Part shown: in pieces, positions 1 through 11,261 of the stretch
Layout: each line of letters starts with the position of its first letter
How positions within the stretch are numbered: the stretch's first letter is position 1
DNA from: Tetrahymena elliotti 4EA
Taxonomy: Eukaryota; Ciliophora; Oligohymenophorea; Hymenostomatida; Tetrahymenidae
NCBI GenBank assembly: GCA_000231825.2
Contig: JH720364.1
Location: forward strand, 351,047 to 415,046
Reading direction: 5' to 3'
DNA length: 64,000 nt
The notes under the pieces: generated by a model
Told to the model about the DNA's origin: nothing
Database searches by the model: none
The model's input: the letters and a program-made list of their open reading frames with translations, nothing else
Program-made: the position numbers and the translations under genes

Positions 1-776
1 GTTTTAAATATTATGATTGTTTATCATTACAATTAGAAAGAATATTTATAATTTTTGATAGCAAGAGCTATTTTAAATCTTTTTTTGAAAAAATAGGTAA
101 CTTCGCTATGTGGGGTGCTTTGTTCACTATTTCAGAATGCGCTTTGGTTCATTATAGATAAGTAGAAGACAACTGGAATAAAGTTGCCGGTGGTTTCATT
201 ACCGGTGCTACCTTATCAGTAAATATTAACTTATAATTTATTAACATCAAATCAAAAGTAATAAGCAAGCAAGCAAGCAAGCAACACAAATAAACAAACA
301 AACAAACAAACAAACAAATAAATAAATAATAATAAGTATTTTACTCTTGAAAAGATAGGAGGAGATAAAAATTTTAAAGCCTAAGAAAATGAATTAATAA
401 TTTAACTGTTTATGAATAATAGATTAGAGGTGGATATAAGTCAGCCCTTCAGTAAGGTATTATAGGTGGCATATTTTTAGGGTGCTTCGCGTTTGTAGAA
501 ATGGCTATGATGAAGTTTTCCAGAAAAGCTTAATTAGAATAGAGAGAAATGGAATACAATATGCATATGGAATAATAACTTAGTATGTTAAAAGAATAAA
601 GACCTGGTAATTAATTAATTAATTCCTAAATTAAAATGTCAAATAATTAAATACTTATTAAATTAATATAAACAGATATATATGCCGAAATTGAAAGATA
701 ATAAGAATTAAGAAAGAAAAGAACCTAAGATCAAGCTTCTAATAGTACTAGCGGAAAAGTCTTAGCTTTCTCTTGA
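1..776 (+). CDS. Tim17/Tim22/Tim23 family inner-membrane translocase subunit, 3' part
   Basis: The gene enters from the left edge, so its start is outside the window. Exons are 1-218 and 423-776, joined in phase 0 over intron 219-422 (GT..AG). With TAA/TAG as Gln the first exon gives GNFAMWGALFTISECALVHY, then a VEDNWN motif and a glycine-rich GGFITGATLS. The second exon continues RGGYKSALQQGIIGGIFLG. This pattern of glycine-rich helices around a (K/E)EDxWN motif is typical of Tim17-family subunits of the mitochondrial protein import channel. The last ~80 residues are a charged Gln-rich tail not seen in short family members. The intron carries AAGC, AAAC and AAAT tetranucleotide runs. Whether it is Tim17, Tim22 or Tim23 cannot be settled without the N-terminus; the EDxWN motif favours Tim17. 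Confidence 0.8.
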
Positions 777-2390
777 AAATATTTATCACAGCTAAATTTT
801 ATTTAAAATTTTACTAAAACTCAAAAGAAAGTTTATTTGATTGTCAGCAGCACCTTTCTTTGATAATAAAAATAAATAAATAAATAAATAAACAATAAAA
901 AATAATATAAAAGCAATAATTATAAATAATTACATATATCTTAGCATTATAATTTGGATAAATTTAATATAATTTGTAGACTTTCAATATCCTTTGTTGA
1001 TTATTAATTGGTTGGTTAGTTAGTTAGTTAGTTAGTTAGTTAGCAACTTGCTCACTTACTTACTTACTTACTTACTTCATAAAATATTCAAAGAAGATCA
1101 AAACCAGAAATAAGACTCTTGATATTTTTAATATTCATTCATAATCATCTAAATTAATAATTAAAATTGCAAGTAAATCAATTAATAAATTCTCATAAAA
1201 ACTTTAGCCAAAAACAAACAAACAAACAAAAATGAATGAATGAATTTCTTAATTTAAATTATAAAATTAAAATTTACAGCTTGCTTTATGCTTGGTCTTT
1301 TGAACCTGTATTATTTGATCTTGTGCAAATCTTTAATAATTAACTACAAAACCAATTAATCAAGTGAACATTTAAAAATTGGCTTTAATCTTTTTAATCC
1401 AATTTACAAATTAAATATAAAACAAAAAGATTTTGTTACTCAATATCATAAATTTATCTTTAAACATAACGTAAATATATATTATTAAATATTGTATTAA
1501 TTTATCTGATTGCATATATGTACATACACACATCTCTATCTATCACCACATTCATTTATTTCCTTCATTCATTTTTTATCCTAAAAATTATCTTGTTTAG
1601 CTCTAGATGATTATTTAATAACGGACACAAGCATAAAAGCAAGCATTAATGCATATATAAACTAACTTTACTTAAATTCTCATAATAAACTAAACAAATC
1701 ATTCATAATTTTTAAAAATATCTATCAGAAGTATCAGATGGTATTATTTTTTTTAAATATACATACAGCTAAATAGTTATAGCAAGTATTGATAAACTTG
1801 GGATTGGGCAAAAATTTTAGCTNNNNNNNNNNNNNNNNNNNNNNNNNNNNNNNNNNNNNNNNNNNNNNNNNNNNNNNNNNNNNNNNNNNNNNNNNNNNNN
1901 NNNNNNNNNNNNNNNNNNNNNNAAATTAAGATAAAAATTAAAAATTTTTATTTTTTAAAGAAATGAAAGATTTACTTTAAACATTAAACTAAATAAAAAT
2001 AAAAACAAACAATTTTTATAAATTAAAATATTTAGTATTTTAAAAAAATTATTTAAACAACATTTTACCAACTTTAAATATCAACTTATAAATAAATTTG
2101 AATGAAATAATAAAAATGAATAAATGAGCCATACTAATATCAAGTAAACAAATTGAAATTAGTCAGTTGTTACTTTTAAACTAAGTTATTTGAGTTAAGA
2201 TTTTATTTTATTCTTAAAATATCTTTGTGAATTCTTAATTAAAATAATTTTAATATTTTTTGTATGAATATCTCTTTGAATAATTAAATTAGATTATTTA
2301 TTATTAACTTGAAGATAATACGTTTATTAGATTTAGTCAATTTACTAATTTATTATCAAATTTCCTTCATTCTAATAAATTAATAAATAA
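777..2390. other. intergenic, microsatellites and gap
   Basis: No gene is supported here. The stretch is very AT-rich and contains AAAT runs (~866-893), a GTTA run followed by a CTTA run (~1009-1077), AAAC repeats (~1213) and a 100-N assembly gap at 1823-1922. Confidence 0.6.
1823..1922. other. assembly gap of exactly 100 N
   Basis: One hundred N characters. The round number suggests a scaffold gap of unknown true size. The flanks are not obviously repeated, unlike the second gap at 42284. Confidence 0.95.
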
Positions 2391-3746
2391 TGTAGTCCAA
2401 TTTAAATAAATAGTTCAAGAGAGAATGAAGAAAAAATTAATTAGATACCATTAAATATTCTAAAAGATTACTAGGATTTTTTAAAGGAATACTAAGAAAG
2501 AGGAAAATAAAAACTTTTGTATTATATTCTAATTACCTCTCAAAATAATAAAAAAATTTTATTAAATTAAATCAAACACTTTGGATTTGTAAAGAAAGTT
2601 TAGGAAAACATGAAAGTTTTATCTTAAAAGCCTCTTTTGAATATTTATCCAGAATTAGAAAACTCTGATGATGTAACTCAAGATTTTATTTTTATGTGTC
2701 CAGTGATAAAAAGTTAGATAAATAGTTCATAATCTTTGCTGATAGGAAGTCTTTGCTTTTGTTTAATTGATAATTATGTCAAAAATTTAGATATCCAATC
2801 AATTAAGTATTTGAGGGATCTTTTTGTTTAGTTAGAGAAATAGTCAGAATATCAATTTATTGAATAAGAGATACAGCAGATTAAATGCATGAGAGCCCTA
2901 TTATCTGGAATATATAAAAAATTAAAGAGCTGCTAGCCATGTAAAAAGTGTTAGTAATGTTAAAAGATAGAAGCATGTGAAACATTTAGCAAATAATCAC
3001 TTTTCGAAAATTGTGATTACTTAACTAATTTAGAGAAAGAAATCTTTGAAAAAGACAAAAGTAATAAGGCTGGTTTAACTTTTGTAGAGTACTTCGAATT
3101 TTGCGCTTCTCTTATTCTGTAAGAAAGAGTTGCAAATTTTGCCTAAATAAATAATAGTTTATAATAGTAAGATATTTAAAATATGCTCAACATAGTTTTT
3201 TAAGCAGATGAAACATAAAAGGAATTACAAGCAGTTAACTTACAGAAATCTTTTGAATTGATTTGCAAACTATTCAACATTAAAGGCACCATCTATTATG
3301 AATTAAATAAAAATTATTTAGTTAAATTGGGTGAATATGAAGACCAACAAAATGATAATCTTACTGCTTAATAAGGCTATAATATAATTTTTAATAATTA
3401 ATTTAGTAGCTTTAGATTTGGTTACTGTACATTAAAAAATAATGAGCTGAACATGCTTAAAGAGAAGATTTATAATCAAAGTGATAATCTTTAAATTCTT
3501 GAATAAAGCCTAAATATTTCTTAAAATCCTAGATAATTCCCGGATGTATAAGAAAAAATTCAATAAGCTTTTCAATTATAATAATTGAACTAATAAATTA
3601 TGGAAGAAAACGAAAAATTAGTTGAAAATTTAAACATCTATCTTTCAACTAATGTCAATTAAAATTAGTAAATTTTGGATCTATAAAAATAAATTGCCAT
3701 ATTAGAAAGCGAAATTGAATCTATAAAAATTAAGTATAGGGTTTGA
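2391..3746 (+). CDS. unrecognised protein with coiled-coil C-terminus (5' end uncertain)
   Basis: A frame with many in-frame TAA/TAG (Gln) codons runs to TGA at 3744-3746. The first in-frame ATG is at 2610, giving 378 residues. The frame stays open and protein-like back to about 2313 (for example DFLKEYQERGKQKLLYYILI just before the ATG), so the start is probably in an upstream exon or near 2390. An ATG at 2390 is one base out of this frame. Visible features are a cysteine cluster CQPCKKCQQC near the middle and a DKSNKAGLTFVEYF segment that loosely recalls an EF-hand without all ligands. The last ~90 residues are Gln/Glu-rich heptad-like sequence. I do not recognise the family. Confidence 0.6.
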
Positions 3747-4707
3747 TTATTAAAATCATTCATTTTCTTACCTCTACCTTTCATTTTTCTTTCTTTATAT
3801 TTTGTTTTTATTACAAATTTTATTCATTAAAAACACCTCTTTGAGCAAAACTCATATTGATCCAAACCATAGTTAGTCATCCAACTAACTAAATAACTCA
3901 TAAATATCGTTTTATTTTTAGAATTAATTAACCTAAAAAAATTTATTTTCTCTTTTTTGATCATTTTTCAATACTTTTTAATTATTTTCTTTAAATTAAA
4001 AATAAATTTTTAACACACTAACTAATTAATTATTTACATTTTAATCTGTATCTTAAATTAAAAGCCTAAAAAATGTTTTTCTCATTAAAAAAATATTTCT
4101 CTAAAATAAAATTAATTTATTTTTAAAAACACATTTAAAAAAATGAAAAAATTTGTTTAAATATATCCTACGTATTAGATAACATATCTCCAAAATATAC
4201 TTAATTGTGATTTATTACAAAAAGCATTATTATATTATACTAAATTATATTGAAACTGACTGAATAAGAAAATAAAAAAATTAAAAGAAATATTTTCTTT
4301 TTCATTAAAATAAGTAACAAAACAATAAAATTTATTTTTTCACAAAGAAATGTTTTTTTACATGAAGATTTTGTTTATATTTTTTTTAAAATTAAATAAA
4401 TTATTTTTTTTGCAATTTAAATAAATAAAGTTGGGTTTAAACATTAATTAAATTGATGCTTTTCTTGTCACTTTGTTGAAATATTTTGATAAGCTTTTCA
4501 ATTATTTTTTTATAAAAAAAATTAAATTCAAAATGATAGGCTATTTTAATTGGAGATTTTGTTAAGAGGCATAATAAAATAATTAGAAGCAATTGCTAAA
4601 ATTATGAATAATAAATAATGAAAATCACAATCATAAATACTACTATTAATCATATAAATAAATAAATAAAGATGTTATGTTTAATGAATTTTCAAGAATT
4701 AATTTAA
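3747..4707. other. intergenic, nothing recognised
   Basis: Convergent 3' flank between the preceding gene and CTF18. It is strongly AT-rich with homopolymer and AAAT runs. I see no exon-like sequence. Confidence 0.5.
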
Positions 4708-7700
4708 TCACATGAAGAGCTAAGACATTTTTACATCATATTTGATAGGAATACTAACTCCTTCTCTAAATTTATATAAAAATGAAGCATCTTCTCCTTC
4801 TACTCTTTTTTTCCTTTTGTTTACTTTTTTATTGTATTAATTATCAAGCATTTCAATATTCATTAATTTTTCTTCTAATTTCTTTTACTAGATATCCTAA
4901 TTTTTATTTTAAAAGCATTAATTAATTTCTTTTTAAATGAATAAATGAATTTTATATTCTAATAAGTATCATAAGTAAAAAGTAAAAGTAATTTATCAAA
5001 AAGTAAAAACTATTTACATCATCTGCCATCTCTCTAGCAAGAGTTTTTTAGTGACTAATTATATCATAGTTCTTTAAAATAAAATGTATTGATCTCTCAT
5101 TTAATCTTTGTACTGGAACATCGTTCTAAGTAATTTGAATATAATTTTACTTTATGAAAATTTTTATATTAGAAATTTACTCCAAACAAAAGCAATCTTT
5201 CTATTTAAGGAGTGAAATATATATTGAATTTTTAGCCATTTCTATCTATTTTAAATGGATTATCTAATAATTTTAAATTGAAATCTATCATAATGCTTAA
5301 AGATGTATATAAATCTTTCTTCTCACCATCACTAATAATATTCTAATAAAAATAATTTAATTTTTTATTTATTTATTAATTAATTACTGATGAAATATTA
5401 GGTTATATTATTTGATAAATATTTGATATATAATCAAGCACGAAATTCTTATTATTCAAATAAGGAGCATCAGTGGTAGGTAGATTTTCTAGTAAGCTTT
5501 CTATGCAATCTATTGCTGCTTTCTATTTATTTAAAATTTTTATTTTAATCATTCCTTTAAAAAATTAAATGAGAAATTGAAACAAAAATTTAAATATTTT
5601 TGATTTATTTAAGCAATTAAATTAAAATCTTTCCTTGAATTCGTCAATTTAAATTCATTTAATTTAGTTTTCGCTATTAAAATGACCTAATTAATAAACT
5701 TAAAAATAATAATTTAAAGAATTCTTTTACATATCTTTTTTTGAGAGGGAAACTATCTCTTGGATAATCTAACTTAACTCTTTCTTAACCTTTAAGATTG
5801 AGACCAAAATTAATAATGGGAAGAGAAATAAACTTTGTCATCTCATAATTGTGTTTCAGTAAATTACTTTCTAAGATTTCTGCCAAAGACAAATCATCCT
5901 AATCAATAAAAAATCAAGTAAAATTATTAACAAATTGTTTCTTTTTGAAAAAGATTGTTACTAAAAACTAAGGGATTTTATCAAAGAATCTTTCAGTATT
6001 TTTTATTTTACTATAATTCAATAGAGTTGCTTCAATTAGTTAATCTGGCTATGTATTCTTAATTAAAGTATGTATAGTATATCTAAGAATGCTATTTTAT
6101 TAAATCAAATTATAAAAATGTGTTTTAAATTATTCAATTTCGAATATCTCCATTAAGTAAAATAATACTAAGTGCTAATAATACTATTAAACTCAGAATA
6201 TTCATTTTTAGTTTTTAAAATTTTAGTTTTACTTGAATACACTTTTTAACTTTTATGAATTGATGAGGAATATTCAATTAAAATTGCAAAAAATTGTTGA
6301 AATTACTCAATTTTAGTGTGCCTTTTTTAGATGGGAGGCATCATAATACACTCTAAAAGCTCGAGAATACTTTTGGAATTATTTTTTTCTTCCATGATAA
6401 TTTAATCAATTGATATCTTAGAGCGATTATTTTGTTTTTAAATTTTGGAAATCATTTATAGATTCATTAATGTTGATCTAATATCATTCTCATTATGATC
6501 ACATATCTTTTGAAGTCCTAATTAATCTATGCTTAACTTTTCCTTATGGCAAATCTCTCTCAATCTTTGCAAAAGTTTATCACTCTTAGCCTTGGTGAAA
6601 TTAAACACAAAAGCTTTTTTTCTAAGCTCTCTTAACCCTTTGCTATATACATCATTACAGATAAAGATAACTGGTCTTCTAATATGAACATTTTATGATG
6701 CTTGCTTTTGTGCTTCTTCTTCAACAATTTTATCATCATCGTTATCATCATCCCCATCTTCGTCATCTTCATCTTTTTTCTTCTTCTTTTTAAGGTCAGG
6801 TTTCTTTTTTGCTGCTTAATTATTTTATTTGGCTTAACCTTCTCCAGCTCCCTTCTTTTGTATATTCTTTTATCCTTTGAAAATAAAATCTAATAAATGA
6901 TTAACAGCTCCCTATTTATTTTTAACAAAATATTTACACAAATAAGCTTAGCTTTCTCTAAACATAAATAAACTAAATAAATTAATTATTTTTACATGGC
7001 TTTCTGACTCCATAGCACCGTCTACTTCATCAACAATAATCAAAGAAGGCTTATCTTTTTAATCATCTGATTGATTTTCATTTTTAAATTGCAAAGCTTC
7101 ATTTCTTGTGACTGTTTCAATTTTTTCAATCAACTTAGCAGCAGTTCTTTCTTCTGATGCATTGATCTAATTAAATACAAATAATATCAATGATGGAAAA
7201 TATTTTATGAAAAGCAATTTACTTCGATAACTTTATATCCACAATGTCTTGCTACTGTTCTAGCCAAAGTTGTTTTACCAGAACCTGGAGGCCCAGCAAG
7301 AAGAATAACACTATTTTACATTTTTTAAACAGAATAATCATCACTTAAATCAAAATAAAAAGGCTTTTATCCTGCATATTAGAACTTATTGTTGCCAAAT
7401 CCTTAAAACTATTTATTTTATTCGCCCCCTTAAAATCCTTTATTTTAGTTGCCTTCTTCTTCATTCTTATTATTGTTGTTGTTAATGATTGTTTTTTGAG
7501 TTTAACCAAAAATATTTCTTGTGTATGCAAAGCTCTAGTTATTGTATTAATTTTGATAGATATTCTTTTTCAATTTTTTCTTAAACACAATAGGATCCCA
7601 TGCTTTTAGCCAGCACATAACTTCTCTATTAATTTTATCAAAACTGAGTAACTCATCAAATCTTTTTGGCATATACTTATCAACCCATAATTACCTATCT

Positions 7701-8159
7701 TTTAAATTCTCTCTCTTTTTCAATTCCTTCTCTTCTTCCATTATTTCCTATTATTGCTCTTATTCAATTTGAGCAGCTTTTGCCTTTTTGTATTTAAAAT
7801 AAATTAAATTAGTATTAAATTGCATTATTAAAAATGATTACTTTTCTTTATTCATAAACTATTTGCTCTAATTCTTCAATAGGTGTTATGAGTAAACTTT
7901 ATTTCTCAAAAAGCTTAATAATATTCTAATTAATTGTTGGATCATATTTATCTTTTTTATTCTTGTAAACATAGAAGTTCATGGTAGATATATATTTATT
8001 TTCTTCTTCTATATCTTCTCCTCCTTCTATATCTTTAGTATTCTAAATATAAAAGTTAATTTTAAGTTGATCTTCTGTTTCATCAGATGAATAATGAAGG
8101 TCCCTATCGTCAATACCAATACCTTCAAAGTAATCATCATAACTATGTCTCCAACTCAT
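4708..8159 (-). CDS. CTF18: CTF18, large subunit of the alternative replication factor C complex
   Basis: A multi-exon gene whose product loads or unloads PCNA for sister-chromatid cohesion and the replication checkpoint. It starts at ATG 8159. Exon 1 is 7842-8159 (acidic N-terminus). Exon 2 opens with a charged segment followed by [20 protein letters not shown] and [10 protein letters not shown], the CTF18 signature before the AAA+ domain. Walker A is GPPGSGKTT (about 7277-7305), followed by [10 protein letters not shown]. Walker B is IIVDEVDGA (about 7010-7050); sensor 1 lies in RPVIFICND. The lid region has [13 protein letters not shown]. The final exon ends [20 protein letters not shown] then TGA at 4710-4708, matching the conserved C-terminal tail that binds DCC1 and CTF8. 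The VDEVDGA wording and this tail separate it from RFC1 and RAD17. An Asp/Lys-rich insertion (about 6700-6790) lies between Walker B and sensor 1. Several internal exon borders in 4.8-6.3 kb are inferred, not proven. Confidence 0.88.
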
Positions 8160-9272
8160 CCTAAGTAATCTTATGCTTATTAAATTTGTTTGATTAAAAT
8201 ATATAAAAATTAAACTTTCGCGTAATTATATCTTTAATCTTATCAAAATATTATTTTTTGTAAATTAATTTGCTTTTTATAAATTTTGCGCGCTTTTTGA
8301 ATCACCATTCAATCAAATGATTTTCCGGCAAACAATAATATTTTTTGCAAACGAATAGTAAGTAGAGTTGTCCCATATTTAAAAATACAAAAAATCTATT
8401 AGAATATTTTTAACTCTTTTTACTATATTTAAAATATTTCTAAAAGAAAATTAATTCCATTTAATTTATTTTAGCTCCTAGATGAAACGAATCAAACAAT
8501 TTTTTTCACTAACTTCTAAAATAAATGTAGAGTCGTATTAAGAATTAATAGATTTTTAGAAAATATTATCAAAAGTTTAATTCAGACTTAGTTATAGTTT
8601 TTATCATGAAAACGATTAAATGAAATGATCAATCAATCAATCATGATAAAACTGGAGTAGATTAGAGATTTTTTTTAAGAGCTATGAAATAAAATAACTT
8701 CCAAAGGGCAAGCCTAAGTAAAAAAATATTGATTACCATCTATTAATCGAAAGTAAATTTGAAATTTTTTATTCAATTCAATTTGTTTATTTTTTTAATT
8801 TAAATGTGAAATGTTTTCTTTGAAAATTAATTTTAAAAATAAAAAAAATACTTTTTAAAAAATTACCCTAAAAGAGACTTTTTGATTATCATTAACTAAT
8901 TAATAAGACGTATTTGAAAAAAATCATTTTTATCAATTTAATTTAGATTGGTTTTCTCTTTTTTATTGAAAGCAAAGAAATTGAGAACATTTTAATAGAT
9001 GTTGATGATGATGATGATGATTATTATTATTTTAAAGTGATTTTATTAGTTGGTAAAAAACAATTTAATTATGTTTTTATTATGATAGATTAATAGAAAA
9101 ATATATTTGGAATATATGTGTTTATGATGACACATCGGAGAGAATCAGAAATTGTAAATTTTAAAAATTTTAAATTAATAAATAAATATTAATTAATTAG
9201 TATCTTTATAACTCCTAAATAATTTCAAAAATTATATATTTTAAAAAATCCAAAAATTAAGCAAGATAGATC
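8160..9272. promoter_or_regulatory. shared upstream region of divergent CTF18 and kelch genes
   Basis: The only DNA between two divergently transcribed starts (8159 minus and 9273 plus), so it should carry both promoters. It is AT-rich, with a GAT trinucleotide run at about 9002-9030 and a short ATCAATCAATC repeat near 8630. I see no convincing TATA or factor-binding motif. Confidence 0.4.
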
Positions 9273-10790
9273 ATGGAATATATTAAGTTCAAGAAAGGAA
9301 ACCCCTATCCTGAAAAGAGAGGTGGGTCAACTTTACATTGTGTAGCTAAGAATAAGTTTATTTTAATAGGTAATAAATATTTTGATAGATAGATTATGTG
9401 AGATAAAGCTTTTAATAATCATAAACATTTTAGGAGGGGGAAATAGGTCCAAGGAATTTGGAGATATTTGGGAATTAAATGTTTTAGAAAATAATGAGTG
9501 TGAATGGAAATAAATTAATATTCCTTTGAGTGCTTTCACTCCAAGAACAGGACACACTTCTACTTAAGTGGATGAAAGCACAATTTACATTTACGGAGGA
9601 TAGAATTTTACTGAAAATAAGCATTATAATGATTTCTTGAAGTTAGATTTAGGTATTTTTAATTGAATCAATTATAAGCACCAACTCAATTCGATTTTTA
9701 TTAAAGACACAAACAGCATTCAAAGGCTTAATAAAAATAACAGTGCAATTAATTTGAATGAACCAACAGAAAGAAATTCTTCTACTTTGGTCTATAATCC
9801 TATTGACAAATAGCTACTATTGTTTGGAGGAGCTGATTCTTAAGAGCCACTTAAAGACCTCTTTGTTTATGACATTTGTAAAGAATTCTTACTGTAAAAA
9901 CATAAGTTTATAGATATTTTAAAAAGGCTTAGGAAAATGGAGTAAAGCATAGACTAAAAATAGCGATGAAATTAAAGGGTTGGAAATGCACACTTCCCAT
10001 TTTTATAGCACAGCTTCAGATTTAAAAAAGAAAAAGAAGAAGAAAGGAAAGAGCAAAAAAGGATCAAATATTGTTAATTTAGATATTGGTGATTTCACTA
10101 AAGAAGTAGATAGCTCAGGATAAGCTATCCCTCATGAACCTATTTTGAATATACCTAAAGTTAATATAGAGTTTGATGAAAAGAATGCTATTATTGAGGA
10201 TGATGACAATAATGAAGAAATAGAAGAATTCCCTAAAGGAGATGAATAAAGTAAAGTTCTTTGTTGTTTTTTACTATTTTAAATGCTCAAAATAAGTTAT
10301 AGGAAAAGAAGAATAAGAGGAAGAATAAAAAAATGAGGATAATGCATAGGGGGAATAACAATAAAAGCAAAAATACATGATAGTTATTGGTGGAAGATAT
10401 CTTGATCAAGTAAAAAGTGAAATTTATTCTTTAAATTTAACTACTTTAGAATGGAAACGTATCAAAGACCTTCCTTTTGAAATATGCGCTCATGCATCTA
10501 CTGTTGTTGATGATTCAATTTACATTTTTGGTGGTACTTCTGGCCAAGAATTCTATGATAAACTTTATATTTTCTAGCTTACAAATTAGAAGCTATATGA
10601 ATTTGAAGCAACCCCATAAGAGAAAAAAGATTGCATTTTAACTCCAAGAATGGCATCTGCCATGAGTTATGATTCAGAATCTAAAAAAGTTTACATTTTT
10701 GGTGGAGCTTCAATTGAAGATGAATCAACTACATTAATATCAATAAATACAAACAAAATTAATACTTCTAATAGGACAAAAAAACTTTGA
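9273..10790 (+). CDS. kelch-repeat protein
   Basis: Five exons: 9273-9369, 9434-9652, 9707-9877, 9927-10250 and 10303-10790. They sum to 1299 nt, or 432 residues. The blades show kelch double-glycine motifs: FILIGGGNRS, TIYIYGGQNF, LLLFGGADSQ, MIVIGGRYL, IYIFGGTSGQ and VYIFGGASIE. Between blades 3 and 4 is a highly charged insertion (KKKKKKKGKSKKGS followed by acidic DDDNNEEIEE stretches) spread over exons 4 and 5. Kelch propellers usually act as protein-interaction scaffolds. No BTB, F-box or other partner domain is visible, so its role is open. A standard-code ORF at 10377-10577 is just one fragment of exon 5. The joint at 9877/9927 is the least certain. Confidence 0.85.
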
Positions 10791-11261
10791 AAAAAATTTA
10801 TTTTATAATTAACTTAATTAAAATATTATTTTATGTATTCAACTTAACTATTTTCATAAATAAATTAATAAAAGCTTGTTTGCAATCTAATTAATGAATT
10901 CTTTTTTATAAAAATTAGTATTATTTTTTATTATTATAATAATTTATTTATATTAAAAATGATATAATTAATTTATATTTAATGTATGCACTCACAGTTT
11001 ACCAAATATTTTTTTCAGAAAAAAAAATTTATAATTGGAATATAAATTAGTTGCTCAAAATTTGTTGATGATGATTTCTTTTTGAGTCATTTCATTTAAT
11101 AATAGGTATCTATTTTTATTTTATTAGGAATTTGATTATTTTTCAATTGATTAATAAAAAATTCAAAAACTAAAAAAATATTCCTATCGCAGTATTTAAA
11201 TTAAATAAAGTTTGCTTTTTGCAAAAAACCAAAAAAAATAGAAAAAAAAGTAGTGCTAAAA
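10791..11261. other. intergenic / upstream region of the kinase-TPR gene
   Basis: About 470 bases of AT-rich sequence between two co-oriented genes. No exon or RNA gene is seen. It presumably contains the terminator of the kelch gene and the promoter of the next. Confidence 0.4.

Noticed and set aside
1009..1077. GTTA/CTTA runs as telomeric or chromosome-break sequence
   Set aside because: They do not match the G4T2 telomere repeat and lie inside a scaffold; simple microsatellites.
6702..6893. Plus-strand hydrophobic ORF of 63 codons
   Set aside because: Antisense of the Lys/Asp/Glu insertion of CTF18, which reads as Phe/Ile/Leu on the other strand.
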